In this document: in pieces, positions 42,700 to 51,919 of the stretch
How positions within the stretch are numbered: the first letter of the stretch is position 1
Layout: the number at the start of each line of letters is the position of its first letter
Origin: a bacterium
GTDB taxonomy: Bacteria > JAMCPX01
DNA length: 64,000 nt
Assembly (NCBI GenBank): GCA_021787665.1
Contig: JAJYLN010000010.1
Coordinates: 12,010 to 76,009, forward strand
Direction of reading: 5' to 3'
Made by a program: the position numbers and the translations under genes
Notes under the pieces: generated by a model
The model's input: only the letters and a program-made list of their open reading frames with translations
The model's database searches: none
Told to the model about the DNA's origin: nothing

Positions 42700-44367
42700 A
42701 TGCTTGAAATAGAAATTGTCAAACAGGGTGAACAGGTGCGTAGGGCCACCGTCGAGGTCCAGTGCATCGTCGGCAGGTCGCCGGACGCAGACGTCAGGAT
42801 CGACGACGGCTTGTGCTCGAGGAGACACCTCAGGCTCTACAGACAGGGCGGAGCGTGGCTGGCGCTTGATCTGAACAGTTCGAATGGCACGACGTACAAT
42901 GAACGGCCTCTTTCCGGGCCTACGGTCCTCACTGCAGGCGACAGATTGAGGATAGGCACCCACGAGATCCTCGTACGAGGTGACACGATCGGCGGTCAGG
43001 GCCATGAGACACCGCAGGATCAGGGGGGGCATGCAGCCGGCCACGACAGCTTCGGGGGGCCGGGAAGTCAGCACGCCCTGTCCCCGGCACTGGATGCAGA
43101 GGAACAGGACGGAATAAAGCGGGAGATACACAAACAACTGCTCGATGAGCTCGACCTTAAAAGCATCGACCTTTCGAAATTAGATACCGAGGAGGTGCGA
43201 CACAAGGCCGGTGATGCTGTGCGAGGAATTATAGCAGGACTGAAGGCCCACGGTACGCTCGATGCGCAGGCAGACGAGACCGGCCTGCTCAAGGAAGTGA
43301 TCGACGAGGCACTCGGGCTCGGCCCCTTGGAGCCGCTGCTCGAAGATGCGACGGTAAGCGAGGTCATGGTGAACGCGAAGGATCAGATATACATAGAGAG
43401 GGACGGCAGGATCGAGAGGACGCCGCTGCGGTTCTCGTCCGACAGGGCAATGCTGAACGTTGTCGAGAGGATCGTTTCCCCGATCGGGAGGAGGATAGAC
43501 GAGGGCTCACCGACCGTGGATGCCCGCCTGAGGGACGGATCGCGTGTCCATGTCATCATCCCGCCCCTCGCGATAAAGGGCCCTACAATCACGATACGAA
43601 AGTTTTCAAGGAGGCCGTACACCATCGACGACCTGATCCGGTTCGGGACCATGACTGAGAAGATGTCCCAGTTTTTGAGGATAGCGATAGAGACAAGGAA
43701 AAACATCGTCGTTTCCGGCGGGACCGGTTCCGGCAAGACGACGCTGCTCAATGTGCTCTCGGGCTTTATCCCGGGAGACGAGCGCATCCTTACCATCGAG
43801 GACGCTGCAGAACTGAAGCTGGTCCAGCCGCATGTCGTTTCGCTCGAGGCAAGGCCCGCGAACATCGAGGGCAGGGGCGCGATAACGATACGGGAGCTCG
43901 TGCGTAACGCCCTGCGGATGAGGCCGGACAGGATCATCGTCGGTGAGTGCAGGGGAGGCGAGGCGCTCGATATGCTTCAGGCGATGAACACCGGACACGA
44001 CGGATCGCTCACCACCCTCCACGCTAACGGCCCCAGGGACGCCCTGTCGAGGCTCGAGACGATGGTACTGATGTCCGGCATGGAGCTTCCGGTGAGGGCA
44101 ATACGAGAGCAGATCTGGTCGGCCCTGGACCTCATCGTACAACAGACGAGGTTCAGGGACGGCTCGCGGCGCATAGCGGCCATAACGGAGGTGCAGGGCA
44201 TGGAGGGCGATACCATCGTGCTGCAGGACGTCTTTTCGTTCGAAATGTCCGGGACCGATTCAGCCGGCAAGGTGCTCGGCGTGTTCAGGCCAACCGGCTT
44301 CGTTCCCCGGTTCGTTGAGGAGCTCAGGGCGCACCACATGGAAGTACCGCAGGACATCTTCACATGA
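42700..44367 (+). CDS. cpaF: FHA domain fused to CpaF/TadA-type pilus assembly ATPase
   Basis: 555 aa from the ATG at 42700; a TTG two codons earlier overlaps the cpaC stop. Residues about 1-95 are a forkhead-associated domain: VGRSPDADVRI, GLCSRRHL and NSSNGTTYNERPL, the phosphothreonine-binding core. A Gly/His-rich linker (about 100-130) leads to a full CpaF ATPase: N-terminal helical part, VSEVMVNAKDQIYIER, Walker A SGGTGSGKTT, Asp box ILTIEDAAELKL, Walker B-side MRPDRIIVGECRGGEA and His box TLHANGPRDAL. CpaF is normally preceded by CpaE rather than fused to FHA. The ATPase powers pilus assembly at the inner membrane. Confidence 0.93.
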   Translation: MLEIEIVKQGEQVRRATVEVQCIVGRSPDADVRIDDGLCSRRHLRLYRQGGAWLALDLNSSNGTTYNERPLSGPTVLTAGDRLRIGTHEILVRGDTIGGQGHETPQDQGGHAAGHDSFGGPGSQHALSPALDAEEQDGIKREIHKQLLDELDLKSIDLSKLDTEEVRHKAGDAVRGIIAGLKAHGTLDAQADETGLLKEVIDEALGLGPLEPLLEDATVSEVMVNAKDQIYIERDGRIERTPLRFSSDRAMLNVVERIVSPIGRRIDEGSPTVDARLRDGSRVHVIIPPLAIKGPTITIRKFSRRPYTIDDLIRFGTMTEKMSQFLRIAIETRKNIVVSGGTGSGKTTLLNVLSGFIPGDERILTIEDAAELKLVQPHVVSLEARPANIEGRGAITIRELVRNALRMRPDRIIVGECRGGEALDMLQAMNTGHDGSLTTLHANGPRDALSRLETMVLMSGMELPVRAIREQIWSALDLIVQQTRFRDGSRRIAAITEVQGMEGDTIVLQDVFSFEMSGTDSAGKVLGVFRPTGFVPRFVEELRAHHMEVPQDIFT

Positions 44368-45215
44368 TGGCCCTGATGCTCGGTGCGACCGTGTTCGCGG
44401 CTATCGGGGCGTTCGTCATCGTCTTCGAAGGCATGGCCTTCCTCGGACAGGGCGTTGACGCGTATAGAGGGAAGGTCGCTGACCAGGTCAGGCAGCTCGA
44501 TGGGCTCTATGTTAAGGCGGAGCCACACAAGTTGTTCTTCCTGAACATCGTCTCCTCGTTCGTGATGTTCGTCGTCGTGTTCGTATCGACCGGGAGCGCC
44601 GTCGTGAGCCTCGCCGTCTGTCCGATCGGCATGTTTGTCTCAAAGCTGTGGATAGGCCTGGCGAGAAAAAGGCGGCTGCGCCTGTTCGATGAGCAGTTCG
44701 TCGATGCGGTGGGCGTCATCAGCAGTGCCCTGAAGTCCGGACTTTCCCTCCAGCAGGCGATCGCACGGGTAGCTGCGCAGTATCCACCGCCCCTGTCGCA
44801 GGAGCTCTCCATGGTGGGTAAGGAAGCTGCGCTCGGGGTGCCGCTGGAACAGGCGCTCATAAACCTGGGCAGGAGGGTCGGGAGTCAGGACCTGGACCTG
44901 TTCGTGACGGCGACGAACGTGGTCAGGGACGTCGGGGGCAACCTGTCCGAGATGTTCGACACCATCGCGGACACGCTCAGGGAGCGGAATACCATCCAGG
45001 GAAAGATCAGGGCATTGACATCGCAGGGCCGCATGCAGGGGATCGTGATCGGGCTTATGCCCGTGGCGCTCGGCGTTATTCTGTACCGGCTCGATCCGAA
45101 CCTGGTCGCTCCCCTGTTCAATGACCCCATCGGCTGGACGATACTGTTCGTGATCGTGCTGTTCGAGGCCATCGGTGCCTTCGTTATAGCGAAGATCGTC
45201 AGGATCGACGTATGA
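44364..45215 (+). CDS. tadB: Tad pilus inner-membrane platform protein TadB
   Basis: 283 aa. Membrane helices lie at the N-terminus (residues 5-27, then 52-88) and at the C-terminus (about 222-240 and 255-278). Between them is a T2SSF domain: QFVDAVGVISSALKSGLSLQ, ALINLGRRVGSQDLDLFVTA and VRDVGGNLSEMFDTIADTLR. This is the TadB platform protein that pairs with TadC and CpaF. It overlaps cpaF by 4 nt and tadC by 4 nt, so the three are translationally coupled. Confidence 0.9.
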   Translation: MMALMLGATVFAAIGAFVIVFEGMAFLGQGVDAYRGKVADQVRQLDGLYVKAEPHKLFFLNIVSSFVMFVVVFVSTGSAVVSLAVCPIGMFVSKLWIGLARKRRLRLFDEQFVDAVGVISSALKSGLSLQQAIARVAAQYPPPLSQELSMVGKEAALGVPLEQALINLGRRVGSQDLDLFVTATNVVRDVGGNLSEMFDTIADTLRERNTIQGKIRALTSQGRMQGIVIGLMPVALGVILYRLDPNLVAPLFNDPIGWTILFVIVLFEAIGAFVIAKIVRIDV

Positions 45216-46087
45216 GCTCTGTTTATACCATGCTCTCGAGCCTGTTCGCAGGCGTGTGCGGATACATGGTGGCAGCGGCGCTGCTCGACGGGCGCGCGGT
45301 GGAGGGGCAGGCGAGGGCAAGGCCGGCCCGGGAGGCACTCATGAGATCGCCACTGTACCGGCTCTTCGTGGCGGCAGCCGCTCTTCTTATAAACGTACAC
45401 CCCAAAAAGGACAGCCTCGCAGGCTATTTCAACAGGGCACGCAAGAGACTCCTGCTTGCAGGTGGCCCGCTCTGCCTGTCGCCGGAGGAATTCCTTGCGT
45501 TGAAGGAACTCGCGTGTCTGTGCATGTTCGTTGTCTCGCTGGTACTCGGGCTTTCGGCTACCGTTATCCTGATACTTTCTACGGCAGGATTCCTGTATCC
45601 TGACCTCTGGCTCAGGGAGCTTTACCGGAAGAGAAGGCTCGCGATTCTCAGGGAGCTACCTTACGTTCTCGATCTCCTGACCCTGTCTATCGAGGCCGGG
45701 CTCGATCTCACCGGTAGCATGAGCAGGGTTGCCGGGAAGTCGAAGGAAGGCATCCTGCGCAGCGAGCTCCTGCAGTTCTTACAGGAGCTGAAGATGGGCA
45801 AAGCACGCAGACAGGCCCTGACGGACATGGCGAGTCGCGTCGGTGTACCGGAAATCACCTCGATCGTAAACGCTATCATACAGTGTGACGAGCTCGGGTC
45901 CGGTCTCGCGAGGACCCTGCGGGTGCAGTCGCAGGAGTACAGGACAAAGCGGTTTCAGAGGGCGGAAAAACTCGCTATGGAGGCGCCGGTGAAGATGACC
46001 TTTCCCCTGCTCTTCATCTTCGTGTCCGTGTTTCTTCTCCTTTTTGGTCCCTTCGCGGTCCAGGCGCTCAGAGGCAGGCTTTTCTGA
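45212..46087 (+). CDS. tadC: Tad pilus inner-membrane platform protein TadC
   Basis: 291 aa with membrane helices near both ends (about residues 5-25, 105-135, 265-285) around a T2SSF domain: LPYVLDLLTLSIEAGLDLTG, LLQFLQELKMGKARRQALTD and VNAIIQCDELGSGLARTLR, the classic TadC signature. Forms the inner-membrane base with TadB. It is the last recognisable gene of the Tad locus; no TadD, CpaE/TadZ or prepilin peptidase gene follows within the window. Confidence 0.9.
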   Translation: MSSVYTMLSSLFAGVCGYMVAAALLDGRAVEGQARARPAREALMRSPLYRLFVAAAALLINVHPKKDSLAGYFNRARKRLLLAGGPLCLSPEEFLALKELACLCMFVVSLVLGLSATVILILSTAGFLYPDLWLRELYRKRRLAILRELPYVLDLLTLSIEAGLDLTGSMSRVAGKSKEGILRSELLQFLQELKMGKARRQALTDMASRVGVPEITSIVNAIIQCDELGSGLARTLRVQSQEYRTKRFQRAEKLAMEAPVKMTFPLLFIFVSVFLLLFGPFAVQALRGRLF

Positions 46088-46173
46088 GAGGGTGTCGGTC
46101 GTCGTTCGGGGCCTTGCCTTGTGGACATTTCCGAAATACTAGTGTATAGAAGGTGTCGAAGGAGGAAATCTAT

Positions 46174-46692
46174 ATGAAGCTGACCCCGCTCGATATCCAG
46201 CAGCAGCGGTTCAGGAAAAAGCTGTTGAAGGGCTACGATAGAAGGGAAGTCGACATGTTCATGGAACTCATCCGCAACGAGATGGAGGAGCTCATCACCG
46301 ACAATATGGACATGAAACAGCAGCTCAAAGAGAAGAACGAGAGCCTTGACGGGTACAAGGACAGGGAGCAAACTATAAAGGAGACCATGATCACCACCCA
46401 GCAACTGAAAGACGATATCCATTCCAATGCGCTCAAAGAGGCTCAGCTCATCATCGCGGACGCAAAGATAAAAGCCGAAGAAATTGTCAACAGCTCACAG
46501 AACAGGTACATGGAGATCGCCAATGATATCAAGGAGCTGAAGAAGCAAAAGATTCAGCTCGAGGCGAACCTGAAGGCCGTGCTCGAGACGCACCTGAAGA
46601 TACTCGATACCGAATCCGTACAGAGACAAAAGGACATCGACGACACGCTGGCGGTCATCGCGGGCAAGTCGAAGAGCTCCAATGGCAAATAG
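46174..46692 (+). CDS. DivIVA-domain coiled-coil protein
   Basis: 172 aa from the ATG at 46174, which follows aaggaggaaa; an in-frame GTG at 46153 is less likely. The N-terminal membrane-curvature motif reads MKLTPLDIQQQRFRKKLLKG and YDRREVDMFM, which is DivIVA. A long coiled coil fills residues about 30-160. In Gram-negatives such proteins sit at poles or division sites, or scaffold other machines; it stands right behind the Tad genes, so a polar role in pilus placement is possible but unproven. Confidence 0.85.
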   Translation: MKLTPLDIQQQRFRKKLLKGYDRREVDMFMELIRNEMEELITDNMDMKQQLKEKNESLDGYKDREQTIKETMITTQQLKDDIHSNALKEAQLIIADAKIKAEEIVNSSQNRYMEIANDIKELKKQKIQLEANLKAVLETHLKILDTESVQRQKDIDDTLAVIAGKSKSSNGK

Positions 46693-46924
46693 CAGGCAGA
46701 GCATGTATGTCCAGGTCAGGCCTTCATCAAACACGAGCGAGGTACGACAGGAAGAGGACAGCCTGAAGGCCTATCTCAAGTCCCCCCCCATTGACGGGAG
46801 GGCAAATGAAGAATTAATATATCTATTGAGCCGCTATTTCCACGTTCGGAGGTCCGCTATTACGATAAAGAGCGGCAGATATGCAAAGAAGAAGCTTATA
46901 CAGATTAGCAGGAAGGTAGAATGA
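46682..46924 (+). CDS. DUF167 (YggU/UPF0235) family protein
   Basis: 80 aa. The family pattern is clear: VQVRPSSNTSEV, then LKAYLKSPPIDGRANEELI and SGRYAKKKLIQI. DUF167 proteins are small alpha/beta proteins of unknown function, often next to divIVA and yggT in bacteria. Here the gene overlaps the DivIVA gene by 11 nt and starts at ATG 46682, matching that common pairing. Confidence 0.88.
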   Translation: MANSRQSMYVQVRPSSNTSEVRQEEDSLKAYLKSPPIDGRANEELIYLLSRYFHVRRSAITIKSGRYAKKKLIQISRKVE

Positions 46925-46927
46925 GCG

Positions 46928-47185
46928 ATGCCGACATACGAATATGAGTGCACCACATGCGGGTACCGGTTCGAGATGCTCCAGAAGATATCCGAAAACC
47001 CCATCTCCGCGTGTCCTAAGTGCAGCGGAAAGGTCAAGAGATTGATATCCGACAGCAGTTCCTTTATTCTCAAGGGCAGCGGCTGGTACGAGACGGACTA
47101 TGTCAAACACGATAAACCGCAGACCAAGAGCGGGGGCAAGTCGGCCGGTCAGCCCGCTGACAAGGCGCCGCCCGGCAATAAATAA
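46928..47185 (+). CDS. FmdB family zinc-ribbon protein
   Basis: 85 aa. [16 protein letters not shown], then [20 protein letters not shown] and GSGWYETDY: the N-terminal two-CxxC zinc ribbon and Ser-rich core of the FmdB regulatory family. The C-terminal tail is Lys/Gly/Pro-rich. Function of the family is uncertain, possibly regulatory. It begins 3 nt after the DUF167 stop. Confidence 0.92.
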   Translation: MPTYEYECTTCGYRFEMLQKISENPISACPKCSGKVKRLISDSSSFILKGSGWYETDYVKHDKPQTKSGGKSAGQPADKAPPGNK

Positions 47186-48128
47186 GCCCTTCAACAGGGC
47201 CCCTTTCTTCGGGGGGCGACCTCTGCCCTCCGTACCCATCGTGCTCGTGGCGGTAGTGCTGGTACTGCTTTTCCCCACCACAGGCCTGTGCTGGGGACCG
47301 ATCTCCCATATCGATATTGCAACCGAGGTGCTGAACTACGCGCAACTGCTCGCGCCCCAGGTCATGGATCTTGTCCGCAACTTTCCCTACGACTATCTGT
47401 ATGGCAACATCGGCGCCGATATCGTCATCGGGAAGAACTTTACCGAGTACGAGTACCACTGCCACAACTGGCTCGTGGCCGATCAGGTGTTCAGGTCAGC
47501 GCGGAACGAACACCAGCGGGCCTTTGCGTACGGGTACCTGAGCCACCTCGCGTCCGATGTCATAGCGCACAACTACTTTGTCCCCCGCATGATCATCACG
47601 ATGTACAGGAAAAGGGTATTTTCCCACACGTACTGGGAGATGAGGTTCGATAAGCTGGTGAACGAGCGGACTGCCGCCGTTCTGGGAAAGACCCTGAAGC
47701 TGCGGCACAGGGACGACAACGAGATATTGAAACACACCCTGGAGAAGACGCTGTTCTCTTTCTCGACAAACAAGAACATCTTCAACGGCATGATGCTCAT
47801 GAACAGAAGGAGGCTGCTGAGAAATATCTACAACGGCTTTACGTCCGAGAGGAAGTGGCTGCTCTCCCGCGAAGAGTTCGAAAGCTACAGGAGCCGGGCC
47901 GTGGATGCGGTGTTCGATGTCCTCAACGAGGGGGACAAGTCCTCCTATACCAGATTCGACCCGACCGGCCGTGAGGCCCTGCGGATAGCATCGGGTGTGC
48001 GCAAAGAGCTGAACAAACTGCACGCGAGAAAGCGCATAGCGCAGAGGGACATCTCCGAGATAGCTCAGACGATAGTGCCGCCTATCGGTGCCGGGATCTA
48101 CACCCGCGTACGCGGCTCGCAGCCATAA
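47100..48128 (+). CDS. Zinc-dependent phospholipase C-like protein
   Basis: 342 aa if begun at the ATG at 47100, which overlaps fmdB by 86 nt; a GTG near 47241 would give a 296-residue protein that starts with a short hydrophobic signal. The hydrophobic stretch [19 protein letters not shown] ends as an export signal and is followed directly by GPISHIDIA, then [12 protein letters not shown] and [20 protein letters not shown], matching Zn_dep_PLPC with its metal-binding His/Asp residues (the N-terminal Trp of the mature enzyme is present, W in CWG). Probably an exported lipid hydrolase. Start unresolved. Confidence 0.8.
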   Translation: MSNTINRRPRAGASRPVSPLTRRRPAINKPFNRAPFFGGRPLPSVPIVLVAVVLVLLFPTTGLCWGPISHIDIATEVLNYAQLLAPQVMDLVRNFPYDYLYGNIGADIVIGKNFTEYEYHCHNWLVADQVFRSARNEHQRAFAYGYLSHLASDVIAHNYFVPRMIITMYRKRVFSHTYWEMRFDKLVNERTAAVLGKTLKLRHRDDNEILKHTLEKTLFSFSTNKNIFNGMMLMNRRRLLRNIYNGFTSERKWLLSREEFESYRSRAVDAVFDVLNEGDKSSYTRFDPTGREALRIASGVRKELNKLHARKRIAQRDISEIAQTIVPPIGAGIYTRVRGSQP

Positions 48129-48132
48129 TCAC

Positions 48133-48149
48133 GAAGAAAGGGTTTCTTC
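48133..48149. terminator. Weak bidirectional hairpin between convergent genes
   Basis: GAAGAAA (48133-48139), GGG, TTTCTTC (48143-48149): a 7-bp A/T-rich stem in the 41-nt gap between the phospholipase-like gene and the TonB receptor gene. No good U-tract on either side. Confidence 0.3.
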
Positions 48150-48169
48150 TCCCATTCTTTCCTTGCTGC

Positions 48170-50497
48170 TCAGAACTTCACGCTGACCCATCCCATGATC
48201 CTTCTGTCGATCTGCTCTCCTCCGAAGGCTTCCTGGTCGCCGTAGGGGTTGTTCTGTGTCCACATGATGCCCGGGAACTCGTAGTGGACGTCGTTGAAGA
48301 GATTGAAGAAGGAAATGCCGGCCTGAAAGATGTCTTTCACGAAGGCGTATTTGAGCTGTCCGTTGACCGTGGTGTACGGGGCGAGGGTCATCTGCTTCGA
48401 CTGTTGGAGGAGGATGTTCGTCGTGTTCGGATCTACGATGGTCCTTTTGGTCTTTGAGACGAAGTCGGCCCACATCATCAGGGTCAGACGGTCGAAGAGC
48501 CTCAGGGTGAAGCCGGCGTTTACCTTATGCTTGGGGAACAGCGCGGAGAGGTCATAGCTGTACGAGCCCAGCGGGCGCGCTTCTAGGTACGAGTAGTTTG
48601 CAAAGAGACTGAGCTGCTGCATAGGGATGTATTCTAGCGCGAGCTCGCCGCCCATGCTGTCCGAGCCGTTGGTCGTAGTCGTGTACGATTCCGTGGCCGC
48701 ATCGAAGTCGATGTAGTTCCTGAACTGCTCATAGAAGAGGTCCGCGGTGATCTTCAGGGGCCTGGCGGGTCTCGTGGTGTAGCCGAGTTCATAGTCGGTC
48801 ACGTACTCGTTGTCCAGGTTCCTGTTGCCGATCTTGAACCCATACGGCGCCAGCGAGGCGATCTGGAAGCCATACTCGAGGAATGACGGCTTTCGGAACG
48901 CCCTCGCGATGGAGAGCCTCAGGGTGTTGGTCGGATTGATATCATAGACAATCGCGCCCCGCGGGCTCAGTGCCGGCTTGGTAACGGAGTTGTAGTCGTA
49001 CCGTGCCCCGATCGTCAGGATCAGCGGGTCTACCGGTCTTAGCTCGTCCTGCATATAGCCGCTGGCCCTGTACTCCTGCGTGTGCGGTTGTGTCAGGATC
49101 GGTACGGAGTAGACGTTGGCCAGCCCTTCCAGCCCCACGATGAGCCTGTTCAGGTCCCCGTTGACCAGGGTGTACTGCCCGTTGAAGTCGTAGGTGTTCG
49201 TATTGCCGCTGACCGATGAGACGAGGTTCAGGAACTGGGGAGGGATCCCCGGCATATGGAAGTTGACCGTGGTGTCCATACCGACCCAGTACAGGGTAAA
49301 CCGCCACGGCTTGGCGTTCCAGTCGATTCTGGCATAGTTCTCCTCGGCGTCGAACAAAATGTTCCCGAACGTCGAGAATGCGGTCCCGGTGCCCGCGGCG
49401 TCGAAATAATTTAGCGTGAGGGCCCTGTCTTTTCCGGGGCTGTAGATGAACGTCATGTCCGCCTTTCGGTCGTTCAGGGCGGAGGATTCCGAATTATACC
49501 AATGCCCGACCTTCGTGGTATTGGCGGACACCATATAAGACAGCTCGCCGCTGTGACCGGCGGCAAGTCCGGTGAGGTAGAGCAGGGCCGGGTCGCTCGT
49601 GGTCTGGTTCGAGTAGAAGCCAGGCTCGGCCTTGACATATCCCTCTTTCATATGCTGCGGGGACTTGGTCGTGATGTTGATGACACCGGAGTAGGCGTTC
49701 GCACCGTACAGCGCCGAGCCTGGCCCCCGGATGATCTCTATCCTGTCGATGTCCTCGAGCGAGATAGGGAAGAGCTCGTAGAACGGCAGGCCGGCCAGCT
49801 CGACGTCTGCAAGCATACCGTCTATCAGGACGAGCATGGTCGTATTGGACTCGTATGCGTACCCTCGCGCGCTGACCACGTCGTAGGAGGGGTTTACCTG
49901 CAGCACGTCCAGTCCGGGAACGGTCCTGAGGATGTCCGTAATCGAGAGCGCGCCGGAATCCTCTATCGTCTCGCTCGTTATGACGGAGATGGCCGACGGC
50001 GACTCCTTTGCCTTTTGCGCATGCTTCGCAGCGGAATAGACGATGTCCTCGGAGCCGAACAGCGCAAGCTCCTGCTCGAGTTCGGACGACTCCTCAGCGG
50101 CCTTGATGTTCGCGGTACCGACGTCGATGGCCTGCGGGTCGTTCGCTCCCATGAACAGCACGTGGGTCTGGCCCTCCGTGTCCATGACGGTTATATAGTA
50201 CTGCAGCCGGGGAGGGACGACATACTTGGCAGGTATCGTGCCAACGAAGACGTCCTCTTTCCCCTTCTTCAGGAAGGCGGTCCTGTAGAACTTATCGGAC
50301 GGAGCTTTGTATAATACCGATGCGTAAGCCACTTCATTGGCAGGGTCTATCGTTGCAGAGACGGTGATGGACGTACCCTGTTTCACGCTGAGGATGGGCT
50401 TATGAAAGAATTGGAATGATATAAGGCGTTGCGAAGCAAGCGTATTGCCAGCGGCCGCCAGAACAAGGCATAGCGCAACAAGTATGCGTGGTCTCAT
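48170..50497 (-). CDS. TonB-dependent outer-membrane receptor with N-terminal Ig-like extension
   Basis: 775 aa. Signal peptide (residues 1-21). Residues about 25-125 form a beta-rich domain (SVKQGTSITVSATIDPANEV, RLQYYITVMDTEGQTHV) not usual in TonB receptors. The plug follows: KESPSAISVITSETIEDSG, ITDILRTVPGLDV, SARGYAYESNTTMLVLIDGM and IDRIEIIRGPGSALYGANAYSGVINITTK (read as separate pieces). The 22-strand barrel ends in a C-terminal aromatic-type strand WVSVKF. Substrate unknown; the fold suits siderophores, cobalamin or nickel. An excellent ribosome site (aaggaggt). Confidence 0.92.
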   Translation of the reverse strand: MRPRILVALCLVLAAAGNTLASQRLISFQFFHKPILSVKQGTSITVSATIDPANEVAYASVLYKAPSDKFYRTAFLKKGKEDVFVGTIPAKYVVPPRLQYYITVMDTEGQTHVLFMGANDPQAIDVGTANIKAAEESSELEQELALFGSEDIVYSAAKHAQKAKESPSAISVITSETIEDSGALSITDILRTVPGLDVLQVNPSYDVVSARGYAYESNTTMLVLIDGMLADVELAGLPFYELFPISLEDIDRIEIIRGPGSALYGANAYSGVINITTKSPQHMKEGYVKAEPGFYSNQTTSDPALLYLTGLAAGHSGELSYMVSANTTKVGHWYNSESSALNDRKADMTFIYSPGKDRALTLNYFDAAGTGTAFSTFGNILFDAEENYARIDWNAKPWRFTLYWVGMDTTVNFHMPGIPPQFLNLVSSVSGNTNTYDFNGQYTLVNGDLNRLIVGLEGLANVYSVPILTQPHTQEYRASGYMQDELRPVDPLILTIGARYDYNSVTKPALSPRGAIVYDINPTNTLRLSIARAFRKPSFLEYGFQIASLAPYGFKIGNRNLDNEYVTDYELGYTTRPARPLKITADLFYEQFRNYIDFDAATESYTTTTNGSDSMGGELALEYIPMQQLSLFANYSYLEARPLGSYSYDLSALFPKHKVNAGFTLRLFDRLTLMMWADFVSKTKRTIVDPNTTNILLQQSKQMTLAPYTTVNGQLKYAFVKDIFQAGISFFNLFNDVHYEFPGIMWTQNNPYGDQEAFGGEQIDRRIMGWVSVKF

Positions 50498-50621
50498 GGT
50501 TACCTCCTTGGCCCACGATGTAGCATGGATATGCCGGCTTTACAAGAAACCCTTGAGCGGGCCTGTTTTGTGGCCGACGTGCCTGCAAAAGCTGTCCCAC
50601 AGCCACAATCAAACTTTTATA

Positions 50622-50649
50622 TTGACATGCGTATTATATGTGCTATAAA
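50622..50649 (+). promoter_or_regulatory. Predicted sigma70 promoter of the 50.7-kb lipoprotein gene
   Basis: TTGACA (50622-50627), 16-bp spacer, TATAAA (50644-50649). About 30 nt of leader with gggag before the ATG at 50684. Confidence 0.6.
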
Positions 50650-50683
50650 GAGGACTCATCAACTTAAAAAGGGAGAAAATGTC

Positions 50684-51883
50684 ATGAAAAAGTTAGCTTT
50701 GCTTCTCAGTCTCGCGCTGATAGCGGGGATGTTCGCCGACTGTGGTTCGAAGAACACCACGAACACGGCAGCCACGAATACCATCCAGTATTATAACGTC
50801 ACTGGTACGCTGCAGGGGAGGATCATGGACGCCGTTACCGGCGCGCCCATTGGGGGCAGCGACCTGAAGGTGTTCCTGATCCAGGGGACGTCTGACCGCT
50901 CGCCGAACAAGCTGATAACGAGCGTGAGCGACCCGCTGGTCGGTGAGTACGCCTTCAGCGGCATCCCGGCAGAGATATACAACGGCGATATTACCTTCGA
51001 GGTCGTCGTCGTGAAGCCCGGGTACCAGGGGTTCGAGGCCGATGTGCACTTGAACGCAGATAGCAGTTGGTTTTATTACGGTATACCGCTTGTCGACAAT
51101 ACCATTAACTTTATCAAGAACATCTACCTCTTTCCGCTGGGGACTGCGCCCGGCGATGCAAACATATATGTATACGACCCCAATGGCCTGCCCATTCCGA
51201 ATGCGGAGGTCATGCTTGAGCAGAACGTGAACAACAACACAGCCACTGCACTCCGGGGAGACACGCTCTATCCGGCGACTGGTCTGTATCCGAATCTGAT
51301 GGCAACTACCAACGCCTCGGGTCTGGCGACATTTACCGCCGGGAGCCTGACGCTCGGTGGCTACTACAATATCGCAGTTCCGGCCCTGACCTTCAATGGC
51401 GAATATCTTCAGACTTTCATCTCTGCTCCAGGGTTTGTCGTCGGCACAGACTCCTCGACACAGTATGTATACATGTCGACTGTCAACGCCCTCAATACGC
51501 TCTACGTCGTCTCCGCATCCAACCAGGCACCGGGCACGATCACCCCGAGCGGGGTCCTGACGATCACCTTTAGCCAGCCCATCACCGTGAGTACCGGGAC
51601 CTTCGGCGTGGCCCTGTCCAACGGAGGTACCGGCGCAGTCGCACCGACGACCAGCGCGGTCATCTCGAACAACGATACTACGCTCACGATTACGCCGATC
51701 TTCACGACCGCGGTACCGTCAACACAGGTAGACGCGTACATCACCTACTCATTCGGCGGAACGATCATCCTGAAGAACTCGCAGACACCGACCACGTACA
51801 CCATGTTCATCGGTTTCAACGCGGTGCAAGACATAGCCACAGGCGGGAATGTCAACAATGTGGTGCAGTTGACGAGCTACTGA
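50684..51883 (+). CDS. Exported protein with carboxypeptidase-regulatory-like and Big_5-like domains
   Basis: 399 aa from the ATG at 50684 (gggag ribosome site). Signal LLLSLALIAGMFADC ends at a cysteine, but with Asp at -1, so the lipobox is atypical and lipoprotein status is doubtful. Residues about 35-115 resemble a CarboxypepD_reg fold (GTLQGRIMDAVTGAPIGGSD); a similar domain with PNGLPIPNAEVMLEQN follows; residues about 275-375 look like a bacterial Ig (Big_5) domain (ITPSGVLTITFSQPITVS). Divergent from the TonB receptor gene. A periplasmic or surface role is likely. Confidence 0.75.
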   Translation: MKKLALLLSLALIAGMFADCGSKNTTNTAATNTIQYYNVTGTLQGRIMDAVTGAPIGGSDLKVFLIQGTSDRSPNKLITSVSDPLVGEYAFSGIPAEIYNGDITFEVVVVKPGYQGFEADVHLNADSSWFYYGIPLVDNTINFIKNIYLFPLGTAPGDANIYVYDPNGLPIPNAEVMLEQNVNNNTATALRGDTLYPATGLYPNLMATTNASGLATFTAGSLTLGGYYNIAVPALTFNGEYLQTFISAPGFVVGTDSSTQYVYMSTVNALNTLYVVSASNQAPGTITPSGVLTITFSQPITVSTGTFGVALSNGGTGAVAPTTSAVISNNDTTLTITPIFTTAVPSTQVDAYITYSFGGTIILKNSQTPTTYTMFIGFNAVQDIATGGNVNNVVQLTSY

Positions 51884-51919
51884 TAGACACAGGCCCACAT
51901 CATAGATATAGAATGTTCA

